7,964 nucleotides of DNA from JBCCFX01 sp039029515 (GCA_039029515.1 JBCCFX010000184.1:1-7964), one strand, 5' to 3'. Positions 1 to 7,169 are shown, counted from the first letter of the stretch. Notes: a model not told the origin generated them from the sequence alone. Numbers and translations: made by a program.

Positions 1-80
1 GATATAACCAATTATGATTCCTGGCAACTGTTGATTTCACTGGCATACAGCAGTTCTCGTGCAGGCACTGTATTGCTTGT

Positions 81-1373
81 TCATACACATGGTTGCCCTC
101 GAAGCAATCGGCCCCACGTTGATACTCGATCGAGATAACGCATCGCGTACGCAGATCGCATCTCGATCGACTCTTCCACGGGCAGCAGAACCGCCATCGC
201 CCGCAATACACCTTCATCGTCAGGCGTGTTCCCGAACGTCGATTGCATCGCACCCGCAAATGCACGCGTGGATGGCGCGTGATCCGCGACATACGCGGCC
301 AGCGCGACATCGCGATCATCAAGTTGACCGTTGGCCTGCTCGAACATCTCCAACAAACGCAATTGCGCGCTGTACGGTCGACCAACCGCAAGATACGCGT
401 ACATCAGGCGCGACATCAGTTCGCGCGGCGGATCGTTGCCCGGCGGAAACGCATCTTCATAGAGCGCAATCGCTTCAACGTAGTTCTGATCGCGACAGAA
501 GACATCACCGATCTGCACCCGCAGAATCGGAAGCTGCCGAAACGCGCTGACTGCAGCTCGCGCCATATGGGTTGCCGGAATCACCTGCGGATTCAGCTCC
601 ACACCGCGCAACGCCGCTTCGAGTCCTGCCGCGTCCTCACCCTCCCGGAACATCAGTTGTGCCAATTGCAGATCAATCAACGAGCCAAGCGCAGGATCAG
701 GCTCAGGACTTGCATCATGCGCCACTCGTGCATGCGCAAGCAGGATGACGGCTTCGCCGGGCGCAGTTGACATTCGATCGGCCGCGAGGATGAACAATCC
801 CTCTGCATCGTCGGGCACCGCAACCACGAGCGCGCGATACGCCTTCATTGCAGGGTCGCGCTGATTCGCCGCAAGATGGCTGCGTGCCAACGAGCGGCGG
901 ATGTCGGTACTGCCGGGATCAAGCTGCATCGCATCGCGAAAGTGCTCGATCGCTTCGAGATGTCGACCGGACTCAGACGCCATACGTCCGCGCACATAGT
1001 GCTGCAGCGCGGCGGTCTCGTTGACATCGACCGTGACGTCGAATCGATTGCTCGATGTGGACGGGCGGACGTCGGCGGGCAACGGCTGCGCATGGAAGGC
1101 CGCAACGACCTCAGCGAGCGAACGACCATCAGTGTGATTGGTCTCCGACGGCAGCAGTAATGACGCGTCAACGCCAGGCGGCGGCGCAACGGCGATCACC
1201 TGTTCCGCCTGCATGAGCTCCGCCGCGACGCCATCGGACAATTCCGCACGCCCCATCGGAGCGCGCGCTGAAGTCGATTCTTCAACTGCAATTTCCGGCT
1301 TGACCGTCTGATTCGCGGAGCATGCGGCGACCGCGAGACCGCCACCCAGCATGATGAGTCTGATCGCGCGCAT
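81..1373 (-). CDS. TPR-repeat lipoprotein, function unknown
   Basis: A 430-residue protein. The start chosen is the ATG at 1373, because GGGAG lies about 5 nt upstream and the protein then opens with a clean lipoprotein signal: basic MRAIR, a hydrophobic stretch, then the lipobox V-A-A-C with Cys18 as the expected lipidation site. A longer reading frame runs upstream to 1634, but that part is Arg/Pro-rich and only mirrors the lysine tail of the preceding gene. Residues ~20-115 are low in structure signal. Residues ~121-190 form two TPR-like units (YVRGRMASESGRHLEAIEHF, then the LARSHLAANQRDPAMKAY region). More helical repeats follow, with a further TPR-like pair at ~281-345. No catalytic motif is seen. 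It is the last gene of the run, 49 nt after the HhH protein. It is probably membrane-anchored in the periplasm and acts as a protein-interaction scaffold; the partner is unknown. It ends at TGA at 81, with no clear terminator in the 80 nt left of it. Confidence 0.8.
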   Translation of the reverse strand: MRAIRLIMLGGGLAVAACSANQTVKPEIAVEESTSARAPMGRAELSDGVAAELMQAEQVIAVAPPPGVDASLLLPSETNHTDGRSLAEVVAAFHAQPLPADVRPSTSSNRFDVTVDVNETAALQHYVRGRMASESGRHLEAIEHFRDAMQLDPGSTDIRRSLARSHLAANQRDPAMKAYRALVVAVPDDAEGLFILAADRMSTAPGEAVILLAHARVAHDASPEPDPALGSLIDLQLAQLMFREGEDAAGLEAALRGVELNPQVIPATHMARAAVSAFRQLPILRVQIGDVFCRDQNYVEAIALYEDAFPPGNDPPRELMSRLMYAYLAVGRPYSAQLRLLEMFEQANGQLDDRDVALAAYVADHAPSTRAFAGAMQSTFGNTPDDEGVLRAMAVLLPVEESIEMRSAYAMRYLDRVSTWGRLLRGQPCV

Positions 1374-1422
1374 GCGTTCTCCCATGATCACCCGGTTCGC
1401 GACACTCTTCTCAGGATCGCGA

Positions 1423-2181
1423 TCACGAGCTCTTCTTGCTCGAAGACTTCTTTTTTGATCCACTTCCGGATGATGTCTTCTTGGCGGTCGTCGTCTTTTT
1501 CCGGGACGTCTTCTTGGTTGTGGTCTTCTTGGTCGTCTTCTTCGTCGTGGTCTTCTTGCGCTTCGGTTTGGACGCTGAGGCCTGCTGCTCGCCCCATGCC
1601 TGAAGGCCGATGTACGTCTCGCGCGATGCCGCACTCTTGATCTGTCGCGTCAGCCACGAGACCGCCTCAGGAATTTCCGTGCCTTCTTCCAGTACACCCG
1701 CTTCGATCAGGTGCGTGCGCAGCTGATCGTCGACTGGCATGCCATGGATGCCGAAGGACAGCACCATCAGGCGTTCAGCGATGAACGGCGTCACGCCATC
1801 CAGCGTCTCGATGTACTTGCGAGCATCGCGCTTGCCAAGACCGATCAACCGTTCCAATGACACCGCATGCTCGCGAAGATAGATGTCACGAAGCGCAGCC
1901 CGCATGCGCTGACATCGATCGAGAGCGCGCGGATATGACGACCCGATGAACGCCACGACTTCGTGCGGCATGCAGATCCGGAGATCGTTGAAGTCCACCA
2001 CGGCCTGACGGAGCTTCTCGTAGGCCGACAGCGCTTTCTCAGCGGATGTCTCCCAGATCAGGAACGACTGCACGAGCACCGCAATGGGATCATCCTGATC
2101 CGGGAACGCGATGGTCGCGTCGGTATCGAGCGTCTTCTGCAGCGCTGTCAGCGCCTTGGTACAGGCGGTCGAATTCTTCAC
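1423..2181 (-). CDS. Endonuclease III-fold (HhH-GPD-like) protein with lysine-rich H1-like tail
   Basis: A 252-residue protein starting at GTG 2181, only 2 nt after the rbfA stop, with a strong GGGAGGA ribosome site inside the rbfA end (9 nt spacing). Translational coupling to rbfA is therefore likely. Residues ~31-200 follow the helix order of endonuclease III. DPIAVLVQSF (31-40) matches the FELLIAVLLSAQ helix. LDGVTPFIA (127-135) sits where the helix-hairpin-helix LPGVGRKTA lies. PVDDQLRTHL (149-158) sits where the catalytic-Asp motif VDTH lies. The catalytic Lys position is Phe133 here, while the Asp position (Asp151) is kept. The four-Cys iron-sulfur motif is absent. Residues 205-252 are almost only K, T, S and R in KKTTTKK-like repeats, resembling eukaryotic H1 C-termini and bacterial histone-like tails. 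The likely role is binding of DNA or structured RNA rather than glycosylase/lyase catalysis; this is inference. The family match is by eye and was not tested by profile search. Confidence 0.8.
   Translation of the reverse strand: MKNSTACTKALTALQKTLDTDATIAFPDQDDPIAVLVQSFLIWETSAEKALSAYEKLRQAVVDFNDLRICMPHEVVAFIGSSYPRALDRCQRMRAALRDIYLREHAVSLERLIGLGKRDARKYIETLDGVTPFIAERLMVLSFGIHGMPVDDQLRTHLIEAGVLEEGTEIPEAVSWLTRQIKSAASRETYIGLQAWGEQQASASKPKRKKTTTKKTTKKTTTKKTSRKKTTTAKKTSSGSGSKKKSSSKKSS
1426..1569 (-). repeat. Low-complexity K/T codon repeat (H1-like tail)
   Basis: This stretch encodes residues 205-252 of the HhH-fold protein. On the coding strand AAGAAGAC-type units recur with ACC/ACG/ACA threonine codons between them, giving KKTTTKKTTKKTTTKK. 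The threonine codons vary, so the repeat is kept more at the protein than at the DNA level, but repeat slippage could change its length between strains. Confidence 0.75.
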
Positions 2182-2183
2182 GG

Positions 2184-2582
2184 TCAGGTGTCCTCCCCCC
2201 GAGAGTCTTGCGATGGTGATGTCAAATCGTCGTCGTCGTGAGTCTCAGCAATCGCTTTGTGAACGCGGGCCGCTCGTTTAAGTGAGTCATCGAGCACGAA
2301 CTCCAATCGCGGCACCCGACGCATCGCCACTTTCTTGGCAAGTTCGCTCCGAAGATGGCGACCAGCGGCACGAAGACCCTTGATCGACAGCGCCGCATGT
2401 TCCTCGGGGACCACCGAGACGCGCACCGTGGCCTGACTGAAGTCGGGCGCGAGTTCCACGCTGAGGATCGAGATCAGTCCGCGCACGCGCGGGTCATGCA
2501 AGCCGCGGGAGAGAATCTCCTGCAAGGCTCGCTGCATGACGGTGGCAACCTGATCGCTGCGTTGGTTCATCGTTGTAACCAC
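2184..2582 (-). CDS. rbfA: Ribosome-binding factor A, 30S maturation factor
   Basis: A 132-residue protein with the compact KH-type fold of RbfA, which binds the 30S subunit near helix 1 of 16S rRNA and assists late maturation and cold adaptation. Visible signatures are DPRV (30-33), the strand pair around SVELAPDFSQATVRVSV, the A-A-G (72-74) helix kink that replaces the GxxG loop of other KH domains, and RLEFVLDDSLKRAARV (92-107), close to the family's F.xDDSl.r... motif. The tail (HDDDDL, then a polar end) is acidic. The length is usual for the family. The GTG at 2582 has GAGG 4 nt upstream. An ATG at 2570 is an alternative start that would give 128 residues but has no good ribosome site. 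It lies 10 nt after the infB stop, the classic infB-rbfA order. Confidence 0.95.
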   Translation of the reverse strand: MVTTMNQRSDQVATVMQRALQEILSRGLHDPRVRGLISILSVELAPDFSQATVRVSVVPEEHAALSIKGLRAAGRHLRSELAKKVAMRRVPRLEFVLDDSLKRAARVHKAIAETHDDDDLTSPSQDSRGEDT

Positions 2583-2592
2583 GTCGCCTCGA

Positions 2593-5490
2593 TCAGCTCA
2601 GCTTCCGACGAACTTCAAGCGTCTTGTAACACTCGATGACGTCGCCCACCTTGATGTCGTCGTACCCATCGACCAGCATGCCGCACTCCTGGCCGGCACG
2701 AACGTCCTTGGCATCGTCCTTGAAACGCTTGAGCTGCTGGAGCCGGCGATCCTTCTCCACCACGATGCCGTCACGTGTGACACGAATCTGCGCGTTGCGC
2801 TCGACGGTGCCGTCGGTGACATAGCAGCCGGCGACCATGCCGACCTTCGTGATGCGGAAGACCTCGCGGACCTCGGCGTGGCCGAGCACCTCGAGCTTGA
2901 GTTCCGGTTCGAGCAGACCTTCGGCCGCTTTGGTGATGTCATCCGTCAGATCGTAGATGACGTCGTAGAAGCGAATGTCAACGCCCTTCTGTTCCGCGAG
3001 TCGACGTGCACTCGACGAAGAGGTGACGTTGAAGCCGACGATGATCGCGCCGGACGCTTCGGCGAGCATGATGTCGCCATCGTTGACGCCGCCGACCGCC
3101 GCATGCTTGATCGCAATGGTGACTTCGTCGGTCGAGATCTTCTGGACCGTTGCCTTCAGCGTTTCGAGCGAACCCTGAACGTCCGCCTTCACGATCAACG
3201 GCAGTTCCTTGCGTCCCGATGCGCTGAGCTTCTCGAAGATGTTGTCGAGCGTGACCTTGTCGGTCGCAAGATCGCGTTCGCGCTCTTGCTGACGACGTTC
3301 ATCCGCCGCCGACTCTGCCGCACGCAGGCTGTCGACGATATAGAACTTGTCACCCGCGTCAGGCAGCTCACCAAGACCGGATACCGCGATCGGTGTTGAC
3401 GGCCCAGCGGTCTCAATTCGCTTGCCGCGATCGTTCGTGATGTCACGCACGCGACCGTACCCGCGACCGGCGACGATGAAGTCGCCGCGCTTCAACTCGC
3501 CCTGCTGGACGAGCAATCGAGCGACCGGGCCGCGGCCTTCTTCGACCTGCGATTCGATCACCGTGCCCTCAGCGGCGCCGCCGAAGTCGGCCTTGAGTTC
3601 GAGCAACTGCGTCTGGAAGTCAAGGATGTCCAGGATGTCCTGGATGCCTTCGCCCTTCAGCGCGCTGATGCGAATCACTTCCGTATCGCCACCCCAATCG
3701 GTGGGGTTCAGTTCATGCTCAGCCAGCTGACCGAGAATGCGCTGGATGTTCGAATCGGTCGCTTCCGGCTTGTCCACCTTGTTCAAGGCAACAACGATCG
3801 GAACGCCGGCGGCCTTCGCGTGACTGATCGACTCGATGGTCTGCGGCATGACGCCGTCGTCTGCGGCCACCACGAGCACGACCACATCGGTGACCTTCGC
3901 ACCGCGCGAACGCATTTCCGTAAACGCTTCGTGGCCAGGCGTATCGATGAACGTCACCATGCGTTCGGTTTCGCCCATGCTGACCGGCACGCGGAACGCG
4001 CTGGTTGCCTGCGTGATGCCGCCTGCTTCGCCTTCCGCAACATTCGACTTGCGAATGCTGTCGAGCAGCGTCGTCTTCCCGTGGTCAACGTGACCGAGAA
4101 TCGTCACGACAGGCGAGCGCGGTCGTTCATCGACCGCATCGCGCTGTTCGAACTGCTCGACGATGATCTCTTCGGCAGACTTCGACACGTTGACTTCGAG
4201 TTCGATGTCGTATTCCACCATCAACTCGGCGGCGGTTTCGGCGTCGAGACCCGCGTTGATCGTTGCGGGTTTCCCGGCAAGCATCAACGACTTCAGAATG
4301 TCAGCCGTCTTCACGCCGGTCGCTGCGGACAGCGTCTTGATCGTGATCGGTTCATCGATCCTGACCTTACCGCCGGCCTGCGCGGGCGTCTTCGCCTGAT
4401 GTGAACGCGTCGAGCGCTTCAGGCTGTCACGACGAGCCGAGCTGAAGAATCCGCCGGCGCGATTGAGCCGGTTGGCGCGCTCGCGGAGATCCTGTTCACG
4501 CCAGTTGAATGGCTTGGCGGCGCCCATGCCCGTCTTGTTCCGACTCGTCCGGTTGTCGCCCTGACCGGACGCCGATCGTCGTTTGTTGCGTCCGGTGCGG
4601 CTACCACCACGATCGCCACCGCGACCCGGTGCAGCTGGTGCATCCGGTCCGAAGTCACGCACGCCGCGTCCACCCGGCGACGATTGCCGAGGTCCGCCGC
4701 CGCCCTGCCCGCCAGCGCGCGGGCGCGGTGCCGGGATGACGTCGGGCTGTTCGACACGAATGATCTTCGGCCCCGAGAGCGTCGTCTTCTTCGGCTTCTC
4801 GAGCATCGGGCCGGCCGGCGCGACGCCGGTCGGTCGTTCAGGCACGTTCATGGCCGGCTTGTCGGCGCTGGGATCATCAGAAGCCGTGTTGTCATCGGTC
4901 GGCGCGGGCGCATCCGCCGCAGGTGCTTCCATGACCGGTTCATCCGGTGCGGTCGCAGCGGGAGCTTCGACCACGGGGACATCAATCGGCGCGACTTCAA
5001 CCGGCGCTTCCGCCGCTGGCGTCAACTCCGCCGGAGCCTCTTCTGCGGGTCGGGTTGTCGGCGGCGTTGCGGTCGGTGTCGCGGTCGGTGTCGGCGCGTC
5101 TGGCGCTTCGACCTTGATGCGAACGCGTTTGGTCTTGCTTGTCGCGGATGAAGAATCGCTGTCGCCGCTCGTCGTCTTCTTCCGTGCAGCGCGCTTGGCC
5201 TTCTTCGCGGTCGACTTCTTCGTGGTCTTCTTCCGCGTCGTGGTTGTCGTCGACGCAGCGACTTCGACCTGCGGCGCGGCTTCGACCGCGGTCGCGGTCG
5301 CCGATTCCTCGGCGCCACCGGTGTCGTACCACTCACGAATCGTGGCCGCGAGTCCGACCTTGACGGTCGACATGTGATTCGTCACACCGGGAATACCCTC
5401 GGTCTGACATTTTTCCACGATGACCTTGGAACTCACACCGAGTTCCTTCGCAATGTGGTGGACTCGAACCGTGCCTGTCTTTTTCGCCAC
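2593..5490 (-). CDS. infB: Translation initiation factor IF-2
   Basis: A 965-residue GTPase that brings fMet-tRNA to the 30S subunit and promotes subunit joining. The start is GTG 5490 with GGAG 6 nt upstream. Domains in order: IF2_N (~8-45, VRVHHIAKELGVSSK); a disordered linker (~60-370) with a basic K/T stretch (86-116), an Ala/Pro/Glu section and a Gly/Arg-rich section (~256-320); a second IF2_N-like domain (~392-444); then the G domain. The GTPase motifs are intact: G1 GHVDHGKT (466-473), G2 around GGITQ (490-494), G3 DTPGH (516-520), G4 NKVD (570-573) and G5 SALKG (609-613). Domain II, C1 and the fMet-binding C2 domain (~885-960, with RFKDDAKDVRAGQECG) follow. The linker is long, as in other large-IF2 bacteria. 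It lies 74 nt after nusA and 10 nt before rbfA. Confidence 0.98.
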   Translation of the reverse strand: MAKKTGTVRVHHIAKELGVSSKVIVEKCQTEGIPGVTNHMSTVKVGLAATIREWYDTGGAEESATATAVEAAPQVEVAASTTTTTRKKTTKKSTAKKAKRAARKKTTSGDSDSSSATSKTKRVRIKVEAPDAPTPTATPTATPPTTRPAEEAPAELTPAAEAPVEVAPIDVPVVEAPAATAPDEPVMEAPAADAPAPTDDNTASDDPSADKPAMNVPERPTGVAPAGPMLEKPKKTTLSGPKIIRVEQPDVIPAPRPRAGGQGGGGPRQSSPGGRGVRDFGPDAPAAPGRGGDRGGSRTGRNKRRSASGQGDNRTSRNKTGMGAAKPFNWREQDLRERANRLNRAGGFFSSARRDSLKRSTRSHQAKTPAQAGGKVRIDEPITIKTLSAATGVKTADILKSLMLAGKPATINAGLDAETAAELMVEYDIELEVNVSKSAEEIIVEQFEQRDAVDERPRSPVVTILGHVDHGKTTLLDSIRKSNVAEGEAGGITQATSAFRVPVSMGETERMVTFIDTPGHEAFTEMRSRGAKVTDVVVLVVAADDGVMPQTIESISHAKAAGVPIVVALNKVDKPEATDSNIQRILGQLAEHELNPTDWGGDTEVIRISALKGEGIQDILDILDFQTQLLELKADFGGAAEGTVIESQVEEGRGPVARLLVQQGELKRGDFIVAGRGYGRVRDITNDRGKRIETAGPSTPIAVSGLGELPDAGDKFYIVDSLRAAESAADERRQQERERDLATDKVTLDNIFEKLSASGRKELPLIVKADVQGSLETLKATVQKISTDEVTIAIKHAAVGGVNDGDIMLAEASGAIIVGFNVTSSSSARRLAEQKGVDIRFYDVIYDLTDDITKAAEGLLEPELKLEVLGHAEVREVFRITKVGMVAGCYVTDGTVERNAQIRVTRDGIVVEKDRRLQQLKRFKDDAKDVRAGQECGMLVDGYDDIKVGDVIECYKTLEVRRKLS
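5069..5092 (-). repeat. Two tandem 12-nt units in the infB linker
   Basis: The plus-strand unit gcggtcggtgtc occurs twice in tandem without mismatch and encodes PTAT-PTAT in the disordered part of IF2 (around residues 133-140). Flanking sequence is a degenerate continuation. This is the kind of in-frame repeat that lets the linker expand or contract. Confidence 0.8.
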
Positions 5491-5513
5491 AGTGATCTCC
5501 AGGACGCCTCAAT

Positions 5514-5537
5514 GGTCACGCGCGATGTGTCGTGACC
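5514..5537 (-). promoter_or_regulatory. Hairpin in the nusA-infB gap
   Basis: The only sizeable gap inside the operon core (5491-5564) holds a perfect 7-bp inverted repeat, GGTCACG / CGTGACC, around a 10-nt loop. It lies about 23 nt upstream of the infB start. No U-run follows on the minus strand, so it does not look like an intrinsic terminator. It may be an mRNA processing or stability element between the two genes; that role is inferred. Confidence 0.5.
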
Positions 5538-5564
5538 GGGTGGTCTTGCCAGTGCAGGACCGTG

Positions 5565-7019
5565 TTACTCACCCTCGGACTTCGATGCCTGATCGCCGTC
5601 ATCGCCGACCGATGCCGGCTCGCCGAGAATCGATGCCGCCGCGGCTTCCGCCGCATCGTCGGTCGCGACCTCGTCTTCTTCCGCTGGCGCTTCGCCAAGA
5701 ATCGACGCCACCGCCGCATCGGCTTCGGCATCGTCCGCTTCGCCCAGCGTCGCCCCGAGCACCGACGCCGCAGCGGCGAGCTCTTCCTGACGACGAACTT
5801 CGGCTTCTTCCTTTTCGCGCTGCTGCTGTTCGCTGACTTCCTTGGCGCGAACTGAGCACGTCTCCACGACGAGCTCCGCAACTTCCTGCGACATACCGAC
5901 GTCGTCGATGAGCACCTGCATGCCAACCTCTTCGACGTCGAACACGCTGATCATGCCCATCGCACCCATGCGATCGAGCATGCCATCTTCCACGCCCGTA
6001 ATCGGACGCACCGTTTCTTCGAGGACTTCGAGTCCCTTGCCGAACTCCACAGGCGTCAGGATGTCGATATCCCAACCCGTCAACCGCGCTGCGAGGCGCA
6101 CGTTCTGACCGCGTCGACCGATCGCCAGCGACAACTGATCTTCACGAACGATGATCGTCGCGCGACCAAGTTCGAAACAGAGACTGACCTCTTCGACTTC
6201 CGCCGGCTTCAATGCGTTGGCGATCAGAATCTGACTCGATTCATTCCAGCGCACAATGTCGATCTTCTCACCGCCGAGTTCATCGACGATGTTGCGAATA
6301 CGGCTGCCACGCACACCGACGCATGCGCCAACCGCGTCGACCTTGGAGTCGATCGATGACACTGCGATCTTCGTGCGGAAACCAGCTTCGCGCGCCATCG
6401 CTTTGATCTCGATGACGTGCTCGGCGACTTCCGGCACTTCCGCTTCGAAGAGCCGACGAATGAAGTCCGGATGGCTGCGCGACAGCACGATCTTCACCTG
6501 GCTGCCCGCTTCACGGACGTCGAGGATCAAGCATCGCACACGATCACCCGGGTGAAACTGCTCTCCCGGAATCTGCTCGCTACGTGGCATGAAGCCTTCA
6601 GCGCGATCGACCTGCACGACGAGTGCGCCACCTTCGTAGCGGTTCGCGGTGCCGGTGACGATCTCGCCCTGCCGCTTCGAGAATTCCTCGAGCAGGCTGG
6701 TGCGCTCGTCTTCGCGGAACTTCTGGATCATGACCTGCTTGGCGGTCTGCGCGGGAATTCGTCCGAGCGTTTCCAGCGGGATCATTTCACGGAAGTATTC
6801 GATTTCGCCTTCGTCGTTCTCTTCCTGAATGTTTCGCCAGATCTGCAGCTCACCGGAGAGGCGATCCATCTCGCAGCCGAACTCTTCGGCGTCGAGTGAA
6901 TTGAAGTGCTTCTTGGCGGCGCTGACCATGGCGACTTCGAGGTCGCGAATGAGAAGATCGCGATCGATGTTTCGATCACGAGCGATGGAGTCGAGGATGC
7001 GAAGTGTTTCTTGATTCAT
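5565..7019 (-). CDS. nusA: Transcription termination/antitermination factor NusA
   Basis: A 484-residue RNA-polymerase elongation factor acting in pausing, intrinsic termination, Rho-dependent termination and rRNA antitermination. Domains in order: the N-terminal RNAP-binding domain (~1-110, MNQETLRILDSIARDRNIDR); an S1 RNA-binding domain (~115-180, with GEIVTGTANRYEGGALVVQV); KH1 with G235-V-R-G238; KH2 with G301-R-R-G304 inside LSLAIGRRGQNVRLAARLTG; and a helix-hairpin-helix-like segment (~345-392). A charged EQQQREKEEAEVRRQEEL helix and an acidic Ala/Glu/Asp tail follow. The tail carries three copies of an A-S-(I/V)-L-G motif at 418-422, 438-442 and 462-466. The ATG at 7019 gives the canonical N-terminus, though the ribosome site is weak (ACTCAACAACGT before the ATG). 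It is the first gene of the operon; rimP, its common upstream neighbour, is missing. Confidence 0.97.
   Translation of the reverse strand: MNQETLRILDSIARDRNIDRDLLIRDLEVAMVSAAKKHFNSLDAEEFGCEMDRLSGELQIWRNIQEENDEGEIEYFREMIPLETLGRIPAQTAKQVMIQKFREDERTSLLEEFSKRQGEIVTGTANRYEGGALVVQVDRAEGFMPRSEQIPGEQFHPGDRVRCLILDVREAGSQVKIVLSRSHPDFIRRLFEAEVPEVAEHVIEIKAMAREAGFRTKIAVSSIDSKVDAVGACVGVRGSRIRNIVDELGGEKIDIVRWNESSQILIANALKPAEVEEVSLCFELGRATIIVREDQLSLAIGRRGQNVRLAARLTGWDIDILTPVEFGKGLEVLEETVRPITGVEDGMLDRMGAMGMISVFDVEEVGMQVLIDDVGMSQEVAELVVETCSVRAKEVSEQQQREKEEAEVRRQEELAAAASVLGATLGEADDAEADAAVASILGEAPAEEDEVATDDAAEAAAASILGEPASVGDDGDQASKSEGE
5568..5801 (-). repeat. Three-copy ASILGE motif in the NusA acidic tail
   Basis: NusA residues ~407-484 hold A-S-V-L-G (418-422), A-S-I-L-G-E (438-443) and A-S-I-L-G-E (462-467), spaced 20 and 24 residues apart in otherwise acidic, Ala-rich sequence. 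The hydrophobic SIL core in a disordered acidic tail resembles a repeated short linear binding motif. E. coli NusA has C-terminal acidic repeats that contact the RNAP alpha subunit, but this motif is not recognisably the same. Confidence 0.7.
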
Positions 7020-7038
7020 ACGTTGTTGAGTCCGCGGA

Positions 7039-7060
7039 TTGTCAGGTTGTCAGGTTGTCG
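7039..7060 (-). repeat. 8-nt tandem repeat in the nusA leader
   Basis: Plus-strand ttgtcagg occurs twice in tandem (7039-7046, 7047-7054), followed by a partial third copy ttgtcg. On the mRNA strand this reads CGACAACCTGACAACCTGAC, ending about 20 nt before the nusA start codon. It is unstructured and A/C-rich, so it could be a protein-binding or ribosome-standby stretch. Confidence 0.7.
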
Positions 7061-7062
7061 TT

Positions 7063-7081
7063 GCGTGAACGTCACTCACGC
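7063..7081 (-). promoter_or_regulatory. Leader hairpin upstream of nusA
   Basis: A perfect 6-bp stem GCGTGA / TCACGC with a 7-nt loop lies about 44 nt upstream of the nusA start codon. A second small hairpin, GTCGC / GCGAC with a 9-nt loop, lies at 7111-7129, directly after the U-run of the upstream terminator. No U-run follows either one. They may stabilise or regulate the nusA 5' leader. Confidence 0.4.
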
Positions 7082-7130
7082 GTCTGGTTTCGTTCGAGTC
7101 GTCCGAATTCGTCGCGTGTGAGAAGCGACT

Positions 7131-7169
7131 TAAAAAGCATCACGGGCTCTCGCAGTGAGAAACCCGTGA
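7131..7169 (-). terminator. Intrinsic terminator ahead of nusA
   Basis: On the minus strand a stem TCACGGG / CCCGTGA (7 bp; plus-strand 7140-7146 with 7163-7169) continues past a small internal loop into TCTC / GAGA (7148-7151 with 7157-7160), closed by a 5-nt loop. It is followed by TGC and then five T (7136-7132). This is a standard Rho-independent layout for the minus strand only. It lies between the 7432-7461 promoter and nusA, so it either ends a separate small RNA or works as an attenuator in the nusA leader. Confidence 0.75.

Noticed and set aside
1..80. Terminator after the TPR lipoprotein gene
   Set aside because: The region is more AT-rich, but no stable hairpin followed by a U-run could be found on the minus strand.
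1374..1634. N-terminal extension of the TPR lipoprotein reading frame
   Set aside because: It is Arg/Pro-rich, overlaps the lysine-tail codons of the preceding gene in another frame, and would bury the lipoprotein signal. ATG 1373 has a proper ribosome site.
3715..4404. 229-residue plus-strand open frame opposite infB
   Set aside because: It lies wholly antisense to the conserved IF2 G domain, is rich in R/D/H/F as expected of an antisense shadow, and has no recognisable family.
4494..4821. Internal IF2 starts (Met224, Met332) giving short IF2 forms as in E. coli
   Set aside because: No ribosome site precedes either ATG on the minus strand.
4583..5377. 264-residue plus-strand open frame rich in Ser/Gly/Ala
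   Set aside because: It is the antisense shadow of the low-complexity IF2 linker; its repeats mirror the Ala/Pro/Thr codons of infB.
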